This document shows positions 1 to 9,097 of a stretch of 64,000 nucleotides of DNA, piece after piece. Every line of letters starts with the position of its first letter. The first letter of the stretch is position 1. Under the pieces are notes generated by a model, which was given only the letters and a program-made list of their open reading frames with translations, was not told the origin of the DNA and ran no database searches. The stretch is from an uncultured Methylococcaceae bacterium (GTDB taxonomy: Bacteria; Pseudomonadota; Gammaproteobacteria; Methylococcales; Methylomonadaceae), in contig CAIOMN010000236.1 in the NCBI GenBank assembly GCA_903859415.1, positions 1 through 64,000 of the forward strand, given 5' to 3'. The position numbers were made by a program, and so were the translations under genes.

Positions 1-606
1 AGTTGCCCGATTAACTTCAAACAGGTGTTAGCCATCTCTCTCCAGGTATTATGTATTGCTTTAAAGCATCACAAAGCGTTCAGGTTTAGTTTTTATAAGC
101 GCGTGTAAGGTCTGGGGTAATCACTGAAGCCATTAAGAAAATTAGCTATGTGGTTTTCTTGATAAGGGATTGAAATATTATGTCTAATCAAGGCTATTTC
201 TCAGCCACTGGGGCTGAACGCTCAGTTAAGCTTGCACATTTTTGCACCAAGCTTCCGGTTCATCGCGTGGAGCTTGGCTTTTCCCTTGAAAATATCGCAA
301 ATACCCTAGCGAATAGTGATTTTTATATCCGGCGGGTTCAGAGTTGTAAACCCGCCGTTCAGAAAAATGCGCTGTAAGCTTCTGCTTTTAAAGCGCTGAT
401 TGGCAATGGCTCGGGTAGTGAGCTGGTTGCATTACTCGTGCATGTGGTGTTTAATCCAGAGCCATTGCCTGTGTTGTCCGGAGTTTTGACGCGCTTATTT
501 AATCTGATCTAACGCATTAAAATGGTCACGACTTGTAATCGGGTGGTGGGTAAAGATTTAGGTATTATAGGTACTCAAAGCACGACTGACTCTGCTGTCA
601 CTGATT
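1..606 (+). repeat. Left copy of a 606-bp dispersed direct repeat
   Basis: This segment aligns without any gap to 61092-61697 at a constant offset of 61091 bases and in the same orientation. Similarity covers about 180 bp upstream of the start codon as well as the first 140 codons of a gene, so regulatory and coding DNA were copied together. Similarity stops abruptly after base 606, where the right copy continues with 270 more bp of coding sequence. The left boundary is cut by the window edge, so the true length is unknown. Confidence 0.9.
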
Positions 607-608
607 AA
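180..608 (+). pseudogene. Truncated, stop-riddled copy of the 231-aa gene at 61271-61966
   Basis: The reading frame starts with the same MSNQGYF residues as the intact gene and follows it codon for codon. TAA stops interrupt it at 375-377 (the intact gene has GAA) and at 510-512 (the intact gene has CAA). It ends at a third TAA at 606-608, where homology is lost. The C-terminal 90 residues of the intact protein, which look beta-rich, are missing. The first 65 codons could still be translated but would give only the helical N-terminal piece. Function of the family is unknown. The substitution pattern is that of a decaying duplicate, not of a sequencing error. Confidence 0.85.
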
Positions 609-727
609 TGTCGTAAATCATCCAGTTAATAGCCTGATTGTCGGAATAATAGCACTACCCTAGAGATAGCTTTAGGTTAAACAAATCTATCTTACTCATA
701 TTTAACACAAAATATTTCTTATGATAC

Positions 728-743
728 TGGCTTAAAATTTGCT
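728..743 (+). promoter_or_regulatory. Candidate sigma-54 promoter of the flavodoxin gene
   Basis: The sequence reads TGGCTT, five bases, then TTGCT. This is the RpoN layout TGGCAC-N5-TTGCW with exact spacing and two mismatches in the -24 element. It lies 58 bp upstream of the flavodoxin start codon, which predicts transcription from about base 755. No TGT-N10-ACA NifA-type site was found between 609 and 727, so any activator could be NtrC or another enhancer-binding protein. Confidence 0.5.
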
Positions 744-800
744 TTTCTTATTTGTAATGACCATAGCGTCTTATCCCACAATCTGAAGCACGGGTGATAT

Positions 801-1355
801 ATGAGTAAAATAGGCATTTTTTTCGGAACAGATACCGGTAGTACACGTTTAGTCGCTAAAAAGATCTACAGTTTGTTAGGTGAAGAACTGGCCGACAAAC
901 CTAAAAATATCAACCGTACAACACTCGCAGAATTATTAAAGTATGATGCCTTGATTCTGGGCACACCCAGTTATGGGGTGGGTGATTTACCGGGGCTTGC
1001 GGTCGGCTGTATGGAAGCGAACTGGCAGGAGTTTGTGCCTTATCTGGATGATGTCGATTTAAAAGGTAAGCGTGTGGCTTTATTTGGTTTGGGTAATCAG
1101 GAACGGTATGCGTCTCGCTTTGCCAGTTCCTTGATTCAGTTATATCGGGTATTTTATGGTTACGGCGCCACCATAATAGGCTCGTGGAGTACAGAAGGTT
1201 ATCAGTTTAAACATTCTGATTCGATTATCGATAATCAGTTTGTGGGGTTGGTGCTAGACCAGCGTACCCAGCCCTTCTTAACGGAAGAGCGGGTTAAAAC
1301 CTGGCTGTCACAAATAACACCGCAGTTGTTACCTGATTCAGCAAAGTCAGTTTAA
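801..1355 (+). CDS. Long-chain flavodoxin
   Basis: A 184-aa cytoplasmic FMN electron carrier. The phosphate-binding loop is GTDTGSTRL at residues 9-17, preceded by the usual first beta strand (KIGIFF). The flavin-stacking region GTPSYGVGDLPG lies at about residues 54-65, and the second loop FGLGNQERYASRF at about 95-107 matches the GLGDQ-type segment of long-chain flavodoxins. Length and motifs resemble NifF/IsiB/FldA proteins. The sigma-54-like promoter upstream favours a nitrogen-regulated, NifF-like electron donor, but no nif genes are in the window and an iron-stress or general FldA role is not excluded. The 3' end stops 12 bp from the convergent leuA gene. Confidence 0.85.
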   Translation: MSKIGIFFGTDTGSTRLVAKKIYSLLGEELADKPKNINRTTLAELLKYDALILGTPSYGVGDLPGLAVGCMEANWQEFVPYLDDVDLKGKRVALFGLGNQERYASRFASSLIQLYRVFYGYGATIIGSWSTEGYQFKHSDSIIDNQFVGLVLDQRTQPFLTEERVKTWLSQITPQLLPDSAKSV

Positions 1356-1367
1356 CGATACGATCCG

Positions 1368-2918
1368 TTAGCTTTCTACCGGATTAACCGTCAACTCATG
1401 CAACTGCATGTTGATCATTTTAAGGGTTGCCAATATCCCGGCAAATACCTGATTAGCATGCACGGCCAGAGTTTTACGAAGCTCACCCCCACAATCCCAG
1501 GTAATGACACATTCGGTGAGTGCATTGGTATTACCGCCTCGGGGAATACGAACCTCATAATCCAGCAAAGCCGGCAAGGTGTAATTATGATGCTTCATCA
1601 CTTTATTAATGGCATCGATAAAGGCATCGAAACCGCCATTACCCGACCCGGAAGCAATATGCTTGGCGCCATTAACATTAACTCGAATACTGGCCGTTGA
1701 TTCTAAATCCAGACCACTGGTGATAGAGCAATTCAATAGCTTAATGTGATGATAGTTTTTACTTTCTAACACATCGGCGATGATAAAAGGTAAATCATCG
1801 GTGGTAATGATCTGTTTAGAATCACCCAGACTCACAATACGCTCTAAGACTTTTTTCTGATTCTCTTCAGAGAGATCCAAGGCTAATTGTTCCAGGTTTT
1901 TCTTTAGCGAGGCTTTACCACTCATTTTCCCTAGCGCATAACTACGGGTACGAGAAAAGCGTTCAGGGCCTAACTTGGTTTTATATAAGCCCCCTTTCTG
2001 ATCCCCATCTGCATGAATCCCAGCCGTTTGCGTAAAGACGTCTGCGCCAATAATCGGTGCATTAGCTGCCACACGCTTACCAGAGAAACTTTCAACCATG
2101 TTACTCAGGCGCACAATATGGTTTTCATTGAGTGATAACTGCATGTTCATTTTATCGCGCAAAACCACAGCCACTTCTGCGATCGATGCGTTACCCGCCC
2201 GCTCACCTAAACAATTAACCGTGCAATGAATCGCACTCACCCCAGCTCGAACTGCCGCCATCACATTAGCGGTGGCTAAGCCATAATCATTGTGAGGGTG
2301 GAAATCAAATTGCACTTCAGGATAACGCTGACACATATCACTGAGGTGATTAAACACTTCATCCGGTGATAATACGCCTAAGGTATCGGGCAACATAAAA
2401 TGTTTAATGCCTGAATAACGCAAATTATCCATTAACTGATAAACATACTCAGGACTGTCGCGATAACCATTGGACCAATCTTCCAGATAGACATTAACAT
2501 TCAAGCCCTTTTCTAAGGCATAGTTAACGGTCTGTAAAATATCAACTGTATGCTGTTCTAAGGTTTTGCCTAGTTGTTCGCGGCAATGTTTTTCGCTGCC
2601 TTTGGTGAGTAAATTGATTACTCGTCCACCGGTGTCTAGAATCCAGTCAACGCTTTTAGTATGATCAACAAAACCCAAAACTTCAACACAACCATCAAAA
2701 CCTTCTTTTAAGGCCCATTGGTTTATATTGGTAACCGCCTCTTTTTCGCCTTCAGAAACGCGTGCTGAAGCCACTTCAATACGATCGACACGCAGTAACT
2801 GAAGCAGTGCTTTTGCGATATTGACTTTTTCGGTCGGCGTAAAAGAAACACCTTGCGTTTGTTCACCATCACGCAAGGTGGTGTCCATCAGTTGGATAAT
2901 TCTAGACGCTGTGGACAT
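1368..2918 (-). CDS. leuA: 2-isopropylmalate synthase (or citramalate synthase)
   Basis: A 516-aa member of the LeuA/citramalate/homocitrate synthase family. These enzymes condense acetyl-CoA with a 2-oxoacid, here most likely 2-oxoisovalerate for leucine synthesis. The N-terminal TIM barrel opens with MDTTLRDGEQ, the usual metal- and substrate-binding motif. HPHNDYGLA near residues 220-230 holds the metal-binding histidines, and NCLGERAGNA follows. The C-terminal 130 residues form the allosteric domain (LeuA_dimer-like). The ATG at 2918 is preferred over a TTG at 2963 because CAGGCAG precedes it at good spacing. It follows leuD directly in a leuC-leuD-leuA operon. Substrate cannot be settled from sequence; citramalate synthase is the main alternative. 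Confidence 0.85.
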   Translation of the reverse strand: MSTASRIIQLMDTTLRDGEQTQGVSFTPTEKVNIAKALLQLLRVDRIEVASARVSEGEKEAVTNINQWALKEGFDGCVEVLGFVDHTKSVDWILDTGGRVINLLTKGSEKHCREQLGKTLEQHTVDILQTVNYALEKGLNVNVYLEDWSNGYRDSPEYVYQLMDNLRYSGIKHFMLPDTLGVLSPDEVFNHLSDMCQRYPEVQFDFHPHNDYGLATANVMAAVRAGVSAIHCTVNCLGERAGNASIAEVAVVLRDKMNMQLSLNENHIVRLSNMVESFSGKRVAANAPIIGADVFTQTAGIHADGDQKGGLYKTKLGPERFSRTRSYALGKMSGKASLKKNLEQLALDLSEENQKKVLERIVSLGDSKQIITTDDLPFIIADVLESKNYHHIKLLNCSITSGLDLESTASIRVNVNGAKHIASGSGNGGFDAFIDAINKVMKHHNYTLPALLDYEVRIPRGGNTNALTECVITWDCGGELRKTLAVHANQVFAGILATLKMINMQLHELTVNPVES

Positions 2919-2963
2919 TAAATCTGCCTGTATTGATATTGCAATCTTTGAGCTTTTATTCAA

Positions 2964-3575
2964 TTAAGCCCAAAGCCAAGGAAAGTTTTGCTTGTGCTGA
3001 ACTTCGTAGGCAGAAATTTTATCCACGTGCTTAAGTGTTAAACCAATATCATCCAATCCACTTAACAAGTTGCCTTTACGGAAGGGGTCTATCTCAAACG
3101 TAAAACCATTACCCGCTGGCGTAATCACTTGTTGGTTTTCTAAATCAACGGTAAAACGCGCGCCTTCGTTAGCGTTAATTTCAGCCATTAATTGTTCTAA
3201 CTGCTCTTGAGAGACACGAATGGCTAAGATGCCATTTTTAAAGCAGTTGTTATAAAAAATATCTGCATAGCTGGTTGAGATAATGGTGTTAAAGCCATAA
3301 TCAGCAATCGCCCAAGGCGCGTGCTCACGTGAAGAACCACACCCAAAGTTATCACCAGCGACTAAAATTTTAGCGCCTTTAAAGGCTGGTTTATTGAGTT
3401 CAAACTCTGCGTTGTCACTGCCATCATCGTTATAGCGCCAGTCATGGAATAAGTGAATACCAAAACCACTACGCTCTACTTTCTTTAAAAACTGTTTAGG
3501 AATAATTTGATCGGTGTCGACATTGTTGCGATCCATTAACGCAGCAATGCTGTCATGTTTTAAATACGGTTCCAT
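2964..3575 (-). CDS. leuD: 3-isopropylmalate dehydratase, small subunit
   Basis: A 203-aa protein matching the full length of proteobacterial LeuD. It pairs with LeuC to isomerise 2- to 3-isopropylmalate in leucine biosynthesis. The aconitase swivel-domain signature is clear: the early DTDQIIPKQFLK segment at about residues 20-31, and GDNFGCGSSREHAPWA at about 73-88, which carries substrate-binding Ser/Arg residues. The start has AGGCAGAG upstream. It lies 21 bp downstream of leuC and the LeuA-family gene follows it, so the three are almost certainly one transcript. Confidence 0.97.
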   Translation of the reverse strand: MEPYLKHDSIAALMDRNNVDTDQIIPKQFLKKVERSGFGIHLFHDWRYNDDGSDNAEFELNKPAFKGAKILVAGDNFGCGSSREHAPWAIADYGFNTIISTSYADIFYNNCFKNGILAIRVSQEQLEQLMAEINANEGARFTVDLENQQVITPAGNGFTFEIDPFRKGNLLSGLDDIGLTLKHVDKISAYEVQHKQNFPWLWA

Positions 3576-3596
3576 AATTTTTGCTCTGCCTGTTGA

Positions 3597-4994
3597 TTAA
3601 AGGGTGCGAATATCGACAAAATGACCTGCTGCAGCGGCTGCCGCTGCCATTGCTGGTGACACTAAATGCGTACGACCGCCTTTGCCTTGTCTACCTTCAA
3701 AGTTACGGTTTGAAGTGGACGCACTGCGTTGACCTTTAGTTAACTCATCACCGTTCATGGCTAAACACATTGAACAACCTGGATCACGCCATTCCCAACC
3801 GGCTTCAATAAAGATTTTGTCCAAACCTTCGTCTTCTGCCTGCTTCTTGACATGATAAGAACCGGGCACAGCCAATGCAGTAACACCGGGCGCGACTTTA
3901 GTGCCTTTGGCTACTTCTGCCGCGATTCTAAAGTCTTCAATACGACCATTAGTACATGAACCGATAAAAACTAAATCAACCGGGATATCAGTGATTTTAG
4001 TATTCGCTGTTAAGCCCATATAAGCCAAAGCACCTTCACAGGCTTTACGTTTGCCTTCATCCGCGAAACTGTCTGGACTTGGCACCACGCCATCGACACC
4101 GACGACTTGCTCAGGAGAAGTTCCCCATGATACTTGTGGTGCAATATCAGCGCCTTCAAGTACAACCGTGGTATCAAATTCAGCACCTTCGTCACTGGTT
4201 AAACTTTTCCAATACGCAAGGGCTTGATCCCAATAATCTCCCGCCGGTGCAAACTCACGACCTTTTAAATATTCATACGTTTTTTCATCGGGAGCCACTA
4301 AGCCGGCTCTAGCGCCCGCTTCAATCGCCATGTTGCATAAGGTCATCCGACCTTCCATCGATAATTCTCTAATCGCAGAACCGGTGTATTCAATAACATA
4401 ACCTGTACCACCTGCAGTACCGATTTTACCGGTAATCGCTAAAGCGATATCTTTTGCTGAGGCATATTTAGATAAAGATCCGTTAACAACCACTTGCATG
4501 GTTTTAGATTTCTTTTGTGGTAAGGTTTGCGTTGCCATCACGTGCTCAACTTCAGACGTTCCAATACCAAACGCTAACGCACCAAAGGCACCATGCGTTG
4601 CGGTATGGCTATCACCACACACCACCACCATACCCGGATGCACAAAACCATGCTCAGGCACTACAACGTGAATAACACCGTTGTTTGGATTTTTCATGTC
4701 ATAAAGATTCAAACCATTTTCATGGCAGTTGTCCGCCATGGTTTCAATTTGTTTTTTAGCAATAGGATCTGCAATCGGCAAATGTCTATTTTTAGTCGGT
4801 ACACAATGATCCATTGTGGCCAAAATACTATGAGGATTTCGGACTTTACGCCCGGAAAGCTTTAAGCCTTCAAACGCTTGAGGACTCGTCACCTCGTGCA
4901 TCAAATGGCGATCAACATAAATTAAAGGAGCCTGGCCAGCCTCGTCAACCACAAGGTGACTGTCCCAAATTTTTTCGTACATGGTCTTTTTCAT
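3597..4994 (-). CDS. leuC: 3-isopropylmalate dehydratase, large subunit
   Basis: A 465-aa [4Fe-4S] hydro-lyase of the aconitase superfamily, the partner of LeuD. Visible signatures are [20 protein letters not shown] near residues 125-145, with the substrate-contacting GDSHT, and the cluster cysteines in FIGSCTNGR at about 345 and in [11 protein letters not shown] near 405. The ATG at 4994 is chosen over an in-frame TTG at 5006. It gives [15 protein letters not shown], the normal family N-terminus, and has GGA at -10. It is the first gene of the leuCDA operon. Confidence 0.97.
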   Translation of the reverse strand: MKKTMYEKIWDSHLVVDEAGQAPLIYVDRHLMHEVTSPQAFEGLKLSGRKVRNPHSILATMDHCVPTKNRHLPIADPIAKKQIETMADNCHENGLNLYDMKNPNNGVIHVVVPEHGFVHPGMVVVCGDSHTATHGAFGALAFGIGTSEVEHVMATQTLPQKKSKTMQVVVNGSLSKYASAKDIALAITGKIGTAGGTGYVIEYTGSAIRELSMEGRMTLCNMAIEAGARAGLVAPDEKTYEYLKGREFAPAGDYWDQALAYWKSLTSDEGAEFDTTVVLEGADIAPQVSWGTSPEQVVGVDGVVPSPDSFADEGKRKACEGALAYMGLTANTKITDIPVDLVFIGSCTNGRIEDFRIAAEVAKGTKVAPGVTALAVPGSYHVKKQAEDEGLDKIFIEAGWEWRDPGCSMCLAMNGDELTKGQRSASTSNRNFEGRQGKGGRTHLVSPAMAAAAAAAGHFVDIRTL

Positions 4995-5338
4995 TGCGTA
5001 TTCCAAAGCTTACATACAAGCCCATTATTGAGCGTATGGCGTGTTACAGGATAAATCCAGTTGCATATTTATTATGCTTAATCGGTTATTATCTCTCAAA
5101 CTAGGCTTGTTTTGCAATTAAGGGATATTTAACTTGGCAATCTGATCATCCAAATAGTCAGTCACTTGCAAGAATGCATCACTTCATTTATAACTACTAG
5201 CCAAATTGTTTTGCAATCACTTTGCAGTAATATATTAAATGCTTACTATTCAACTATAACAATAGCGTCAATAGACTTTGAATTAAGTCCTGTTATCGCT
5301 CAATCATCAACTATTTGATAAAATCTGAGGCAACAATT
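4995..5338. other. Divergent intergenic region between leuC and the DUF6763-like gene
   Basis: This 344-bp AT-rich gap must carry promoters for both directions. On the minus strand, TTGACG at 5271-5266 followed after 17 bp by TAGTAA at 5248-5243 is a weak -35/-10 pair that could drive leuC, giving a leader of over 200 nt. I found no leucine-rich leader peptide, attenuator hairpin or T-box motif in that leader. No clear promoter could be assigned in the plus direction. Confidence 0.4.
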
Positions 5339-5638
5339 ATGGCAACAGTAGCAGACCCCATTATAGGTAGCTGGTACAAAGACTTAGAAAACAACTTGAA
5401 ATTTAAAGTTGTAGCGATCGATGAAAAGGATGACACCATTGATGTTCAATATATAAACGGCGATATCGGAGAATATGATAGTGAGAGTTGGTTTAGCTCA
5501 ACTTTTGATTACATTGAAGAACCTGAAGACTGGGGTGCCGCATATGATGATATGGAAATTGATGATCTTGGTTATACTGATACAGATGAACACAAGCCTA
5601 ACCCTGAAGATTTAGACTTAGACGATTATCTGGATTAA
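5339..5638 (+). CDS. Small acidic DUF6763-like protein
   Basis: A 99-aa, strongly acidic cytoplasmic protein of unknown function. The N-terminal half (about residues 5-50) has a compact beta-rich pattern, with PIIGSWYKDL followed by an FKVVAIDE and DVQYINGD strand pair, like the gammaproteobacterial DUF6763 family. The C-terminal 45 residues are almost all Asp/Glu with few hydrophobics and are probably disordered. The ATG at 5339 has GAGG eight bases upstream and is preferred over the in-frame start at 5315. Only 15 bp separate it from the P-loop NTPase gene, so the two are likely co-transcribed. The family name is from memory and only moderately certain. Confidence 0.65.
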   Translation: MATVADPIIGSWYKDLENNLKFKVVAIDEKDDTIDVQYINGDIGEYDSESWFSSTFDYIEEPEDWGAAYDDMEIDDLGYTDTDEHKPNPEDLDLDDYLD

Positions 5639-5653
5639 TCAGGAATCTATTCT

Positions 5654-6499
5654 ATGAAAATGAGTTCTCAGGAGTTTATAGACTGGCCATCAAAAAGAAT
5701 CACCTTGCTTGCGATGTCGGGCGCTGGTAAAACAACGTTGGCAAACAAGCTACCAAAATCCAAATGGTTTCATTACTCCGGTGATTATCGCATTGGAACG
5801 AGATACTTACGTGAACCTATTTTAGATAATATTAAGCGACAGGCGATGAGTGTGCCGTTTTTGCGAGACCTTTTATTATCTGATTCAATCTATATCTCTA
5901 ATAAGATTACCGTTGATAATCTCGCCCCTGTATCTACTTTTCTAAGTAAATTAGGTGACCCCTCAAAAGGAGGGCTACCCTTAGAAGAATTTAAGCATCG
6001 ACAACATCTCCATCATCAAGCAGAAATTGCGGCAATGAATGATGTGCCTGAATTTATTCATAAAGCGGAGGATATCTACGGTTATCATCATTTTATTAAT
6101 GATGCGGGGGGGAGTGTTTGTGAACTGGATAGTCCAGAAGTTTTAGAGACACTGGCGCAAAACACCTTAATCATTTATATCAAAATACCTGAAACCCTAG
6201 AGCAAACAATTATTGAACGCGCCAAAACTGATCCTAAACCATTGTATTACCGAGAAGCCTTTCTTGAGGAAAAGCTTGAAGAATTTATGACGCTAAAAAA
6301 CTATTCCTCAACTGATGCTATTCAGCCTGACGAATTTGTTTCTTGGATTTTTCCTGAATTATTTAAGTCACGATTGCCCCGCTATCAGGCAATTGCTGAC
6401 CAATATGGCTATACCGTTGATGCAAACGACATTGCCCATGTTAAAAATGAAACGGACTTTATCCAGTTAGTTAGCGCAGCACTAGATAAACAACCATGA
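5654..6499 (+). CDS. P-loop NTPase of unknown function
   Basis: A 281-aa protein with a clear Walker A, AMSGAGKTTLANKLP, at about residues 20-34, right after a short beta strand (ITLLA). Much of the rest is helical. Near residues 165-180 the strand TLIIYIKIPE is followed by EQTIIERAKTDPKPLYYR, which resembles the lid region of nucleotide/shikimate-kinase-like folds. It may therefore be a small-molecule kinase, but no substrate-specific motif was recognised. AGGA precedes the start. It sits between the DUF6763-like gene (15 bp upstream) and metA (19 bp downstream) in the same direction, suggesting one operon. Confidence 0.7.
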   Translation: MKMSSQEFIDWPSKRITLLAMSGAGKTTLANKLPKSKWFHYSGDYRIGTRYLREPILDNIKRQAMSVPFLRDLLLSDSIYISNKITVDNLAPVSTFLSKLGDPSKGGLPLEEFKHRQHLHHQAEIAAMNDVPEFIHKAEDIYGYHHFINDAGGSVCELDSPEVLETLAQNTLIIYIKIPETLEQTIIERAKTDPKPLYYREAFLEEKLEEFMTLKNYSSTDAIQPDEFVSWIFPELFKSRLPRYQAIADQYGYTVDANDIAHVKNETDFIQLVSAALDKQP

Positions 6500-6518
6500 A
6501 CACATTTGAGTTAACACT

Positions 6519-7583
6519 ATGCCTTTAGTTGCTCATATTGATTTACCAACGTTTAATCGCCTGCGTGAAGAAGGCGAAGAAATTTTATCGCCTGATAGAG
6601 CCTCTAAACAAGATATTAGAGAGCAACACATTGGCCTTTTAAATATGATGCCTGATGCCGCCTTAGAAGCGACTGAGCGCCAGTTTTTTCGCTTGGTAGG
6701 GGCTTGTAATCAAATCGTACAATTCCATGTACACCCTTTTACTATAACGGGTCTTAAAAGAAGCCCTGAGGCTCAAGCGCATATTGATAAATATTATGAA
6801 ACTTTTGAACACATCAAACAAAATGGTTTAGATGCCTTAATCATTAGCGGTGCAAATGTAACCCATAATAACCTACCCGAAGAAGACTTCTGGCAACCCC
6901 TCATGGAGGTTTTTTCATGGGCAAAAGAAAACGTTACCTCTATATTGTGTTCATGTTTAGCCACTCATGCGGTTATTCAATACTGTTACGGCATTGAACG
7001 TACTCGCTTACCAGACAAACGTTGGGGCGTTTTTTCTCACAAACTGATTAACCGAAATCACCCTTTAATTGCAGAGATAAATACTCGTTTTGATGTACCT
7101 CATTCCCGCTTTAATGAAATATTCCAAAGCGACATGGAGCGGTGTGGTCTTAAAGTCCTGGTTGCCAGTAAAGAAGCGGGGGTCCATCTTGCAGTGAGTC
7201 CCGATGGTTTTCGTATCATTTTTTTTCAGGGTCATCCCGAGTACGATGATATCAGCCTATTGAAAGAATATAAGCGAGAAGTGATGAGCTTCTACAACAA
7301 TGATAGAAGCGATTACCCGCCATTTCCCGCCCATTATTTTGATGAGACTGTACAAACTATTTTTACTGCTTATGAACAACATGTTAGAGCCGTCAAAAAT
7401 ACCTCTTATACACTGGAGCGCTTTCCAGAAGATCAAGTTATTGAGTATCTTGATAACACCTGGAAAGATACAGCAAAAGCTGTTTTTAACAACTGGCTAG
7501 GAAAAATATATCAGTTAACAAATGAGAACAGACGATTACCTTTTATGGATGGTATAGACCCACACAACCCGTTGGGACTATAA
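6519..7583 (+). CDS. metA: Homoserine O-succinyltransferase (MetA/MetAS family)
   Basis: A 354-aa acyltransferase that activates homoserine with succinyl-CoA (or acetyl-CoA in some members) for methionine synthesis. The class-I-glutamine-amidotransferase-like triad is visible: Cys146 in SCLATHA, and His239 and Glu241 in QGHPEYD. The family N-terminal IGLLNMMPDAALEATERQF segment is at about residues 38-56. At 354 aa it is longer than enteric MetA (about 309), with the extra length in a C-terminal extension, as in the MetAS variant found in many gammaproteobacteria. Acyl-donor preference cannot be read safely here. It is the last gene of a probable three-gene operon and converges on mpl 20 bp away. 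Confidence 0.93.
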   Translation: MPLVAHIDLPTFNRLREEGEEILSPDRASKQDIREQHIGLLNMMPDAALEATERQFFRLVGACNQIVQFHVHPFTITGLKRSPEAQAHIDKYYETFEHIKQNGLDALIISGANVTHNNLPEEDFWQPLMEVFSWAKENVTSILCSCLATHAVIQYCYGIERTRLPDKRWGVFSHKLINRNHPLIAEINTRFDVPHSRFNEIFQSDMERCGLKVLVASKEAGVHLAVSPDGFRIIFFQGHPEYDDISLLKEYKREVMSFYNNDRSDYPPFPAHYFDETVQTIFTAYEQHVRAVKNTSYTLERFPEDQVIEYLDNTWKDTAKAVFNNWLGKIYQLTNENRRLPFMDGIDPHNPLGL

Positions 7584-7603
7584 ACTTGATAATAGATTGA
7601 CAC

Positions 7604-8968
7604 TTATATTTCTTCCTGTAAACGTTGATAAATACCCCCGAAACTACCGTTGCTCATTAATACAAAATGCCCACCTAAACAGGCTTCGACTTTAAGTTTT
7701 GCAATAATTGCATCAATAGACTGAAAAATTTCAATATTATCAGCATAATGATTGAGTCTACTTAAATCCCAATCCAGATTTTTAGGTTGATAAATAATTG
7801 CCACATCGGCATTAGCCAAAGACTTGGCTAATGTTTCTGTGTGCACACCTAAACGCATCGTATTTGATCGAGGCTCAACAATAGCAACAATTCGCTCGTT
7901 ACCCACTTGCTTACGCAAACCATCCAATGTAGTTGAGATTGCCGTTGGATGATGGGCAAAATCATCGTATATCGTTACGCCTTTGATCCTAGCTATGACT
8001 TCCATACGCCGCTTGACATTAATAAATTGAATTAAAGCGGCTATTGAATCTTTTGGTAAGATACCAATATGGTTTGCAGCGGCAATCGCCGAAAGAGCAT
8101 TGTAAACATTATGTTGCCCAGTTAACGACCAATCGACAACCCCTTGTTCATTATTTTCAAACAAAACTGCAAATTGACTTCCATCTTCTTTCAGTAATTT
8201 TGCATTCCATGGTGAACACCCATTGATTGAAGTATTTTCAATCGGTGTCCAACACCCCATTGTTAAAACATCATGGATATTGTCATCTCTTTCAGGGCAA
8301 ATAATCAAACCTTCACTTGGAATGGTTCTGACCAAATGATGAAACTGCCGCTTTATTGCCTCAAGATCCGGAAAAATATCAGCATGATCAAATTCTAAAT
8401 TATTGAGAATTGCCGTACGAGGCCGATAATGCACAAATTTGGAGCGCTTATCAAAAAATGCAGAATCATATTCATCAGCTTCAATCACAAAAAAGCCTGA
8501 CTTGTTCTCCACTCCACCATCTAACCGAGCTGAAATACCAAAATTTAACGGAATACCGCCAATTAAAAAACCGGGATTAAAGCCCTGATATTCAAGTATC
8601 CAACTTAACATACTAGTCGTTGTTGTTTTACCATGCGTTCCAGCAACACCCAACACCCACTTATCATGCAAGACATGCTCTGCCAACCATTGTGGACCCG
8701 ATACATAATTCAAGCCTTTATTCAATACTTCTTCTACTTCTGGATTTCCTCTAGATAGAGCATTACCTATGATAACCAGATCGGGATTACTATCCAGATT
8801 CTCTGCTCGATAGCCATCCATTAATTGAATTCCTTGTTGTTGCAACTGTGTACTCATGGGAGGATATACATTTTGATCAGAACCACTGACTTCATAACCC
8901 AATTGCCGAGCAATAACAGCCAGCCCACCCATAAAAGTCCCACAAATACCTAAGATATGAATATGCAA
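7604..8968 (-). CDS. mpl: UDP-MurNAc:L-Ala-gamma-D-Glu-meso-DAP ligase
   Basis: A 454-aa murein-recycling ligase that reattaches the recovered tripeptide to UDP-MurNAc in the cytoplasm. It has the three-domain Mur ligase layout: an N-terminal Rossmann-like domain opening with HIHILGICGTFMGG, the ATP P-loop GTHGKTTTTSM from residue 110, and the central EADEYDSAFF segment at about 165-175. The C-terminal domain carries DDFAHHPTAI near residue 335. Length is typical (E. coli Mpl is 457 aa). It stands alone on the minus strand between metA and apaG. Confidence 0.96.
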   Translation of the reverse strand: MHIHILGICGTFMGGLAVIARQLGYEVSGSDQNVYPPMSTQLQQQGIQLMDGYRAENLDSNPDLVIIGNALSRGNPEVEEVLNKGLNYVSGPQWLAEHVLHDKWVLGVAGTHGKTTTTSMLSWILEYQGFNPGFLIGGIPLNFGISARLDGGVENKSGFFVIEADEYDSAFFDKRSKFVHYRPRTAILNNLEFDHADIFPDLEAIKRQFHHLVRTIPSEGLIICPERDDNIHDVLTMGCWTPIENTSINGCSPWNAKLLKEDGSQFAVLFENNEQGVVDWSLTGQHNVYNALSAIAAANHIGILPKDSIAALIQFINVKRRMEVIARIKGVTIYDDFAHHPTAISTTLDGLRKQVGNERIVAIVEPRSNTMRLGVHTETLAKSLANADVAIIYQPKNLDWDLSRLNHYADNIEIFQSIDAIIAKLKVEACLGGHFVLMSNGSFGGIYQRLQEEI

Positions 8969-9097
8969 TTTCTTGTCCTAATTGATAATAATAAATAATA
9001 TTTTTATAGCGTCTGGCTATTTATATGAAATAGTTACTTGCGTTTAATGATAAGTTAAGATGAAATAATCATGAAATAATTTACATATGATCTAATA

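Noticed and set aside
4593-5104. Plus-strand frames opposite leuC
   Set aside because: Antisense to a full-length, strongly conserved enzyme; their translations are His/Met-rich shadows without domain sense.
4995-5338. Leucine attenuator or T-box leader before leuC
   Set aside because: No leucine-codon-rich short peptide, no terminator/antiterminator pair and no T-box motif seen.
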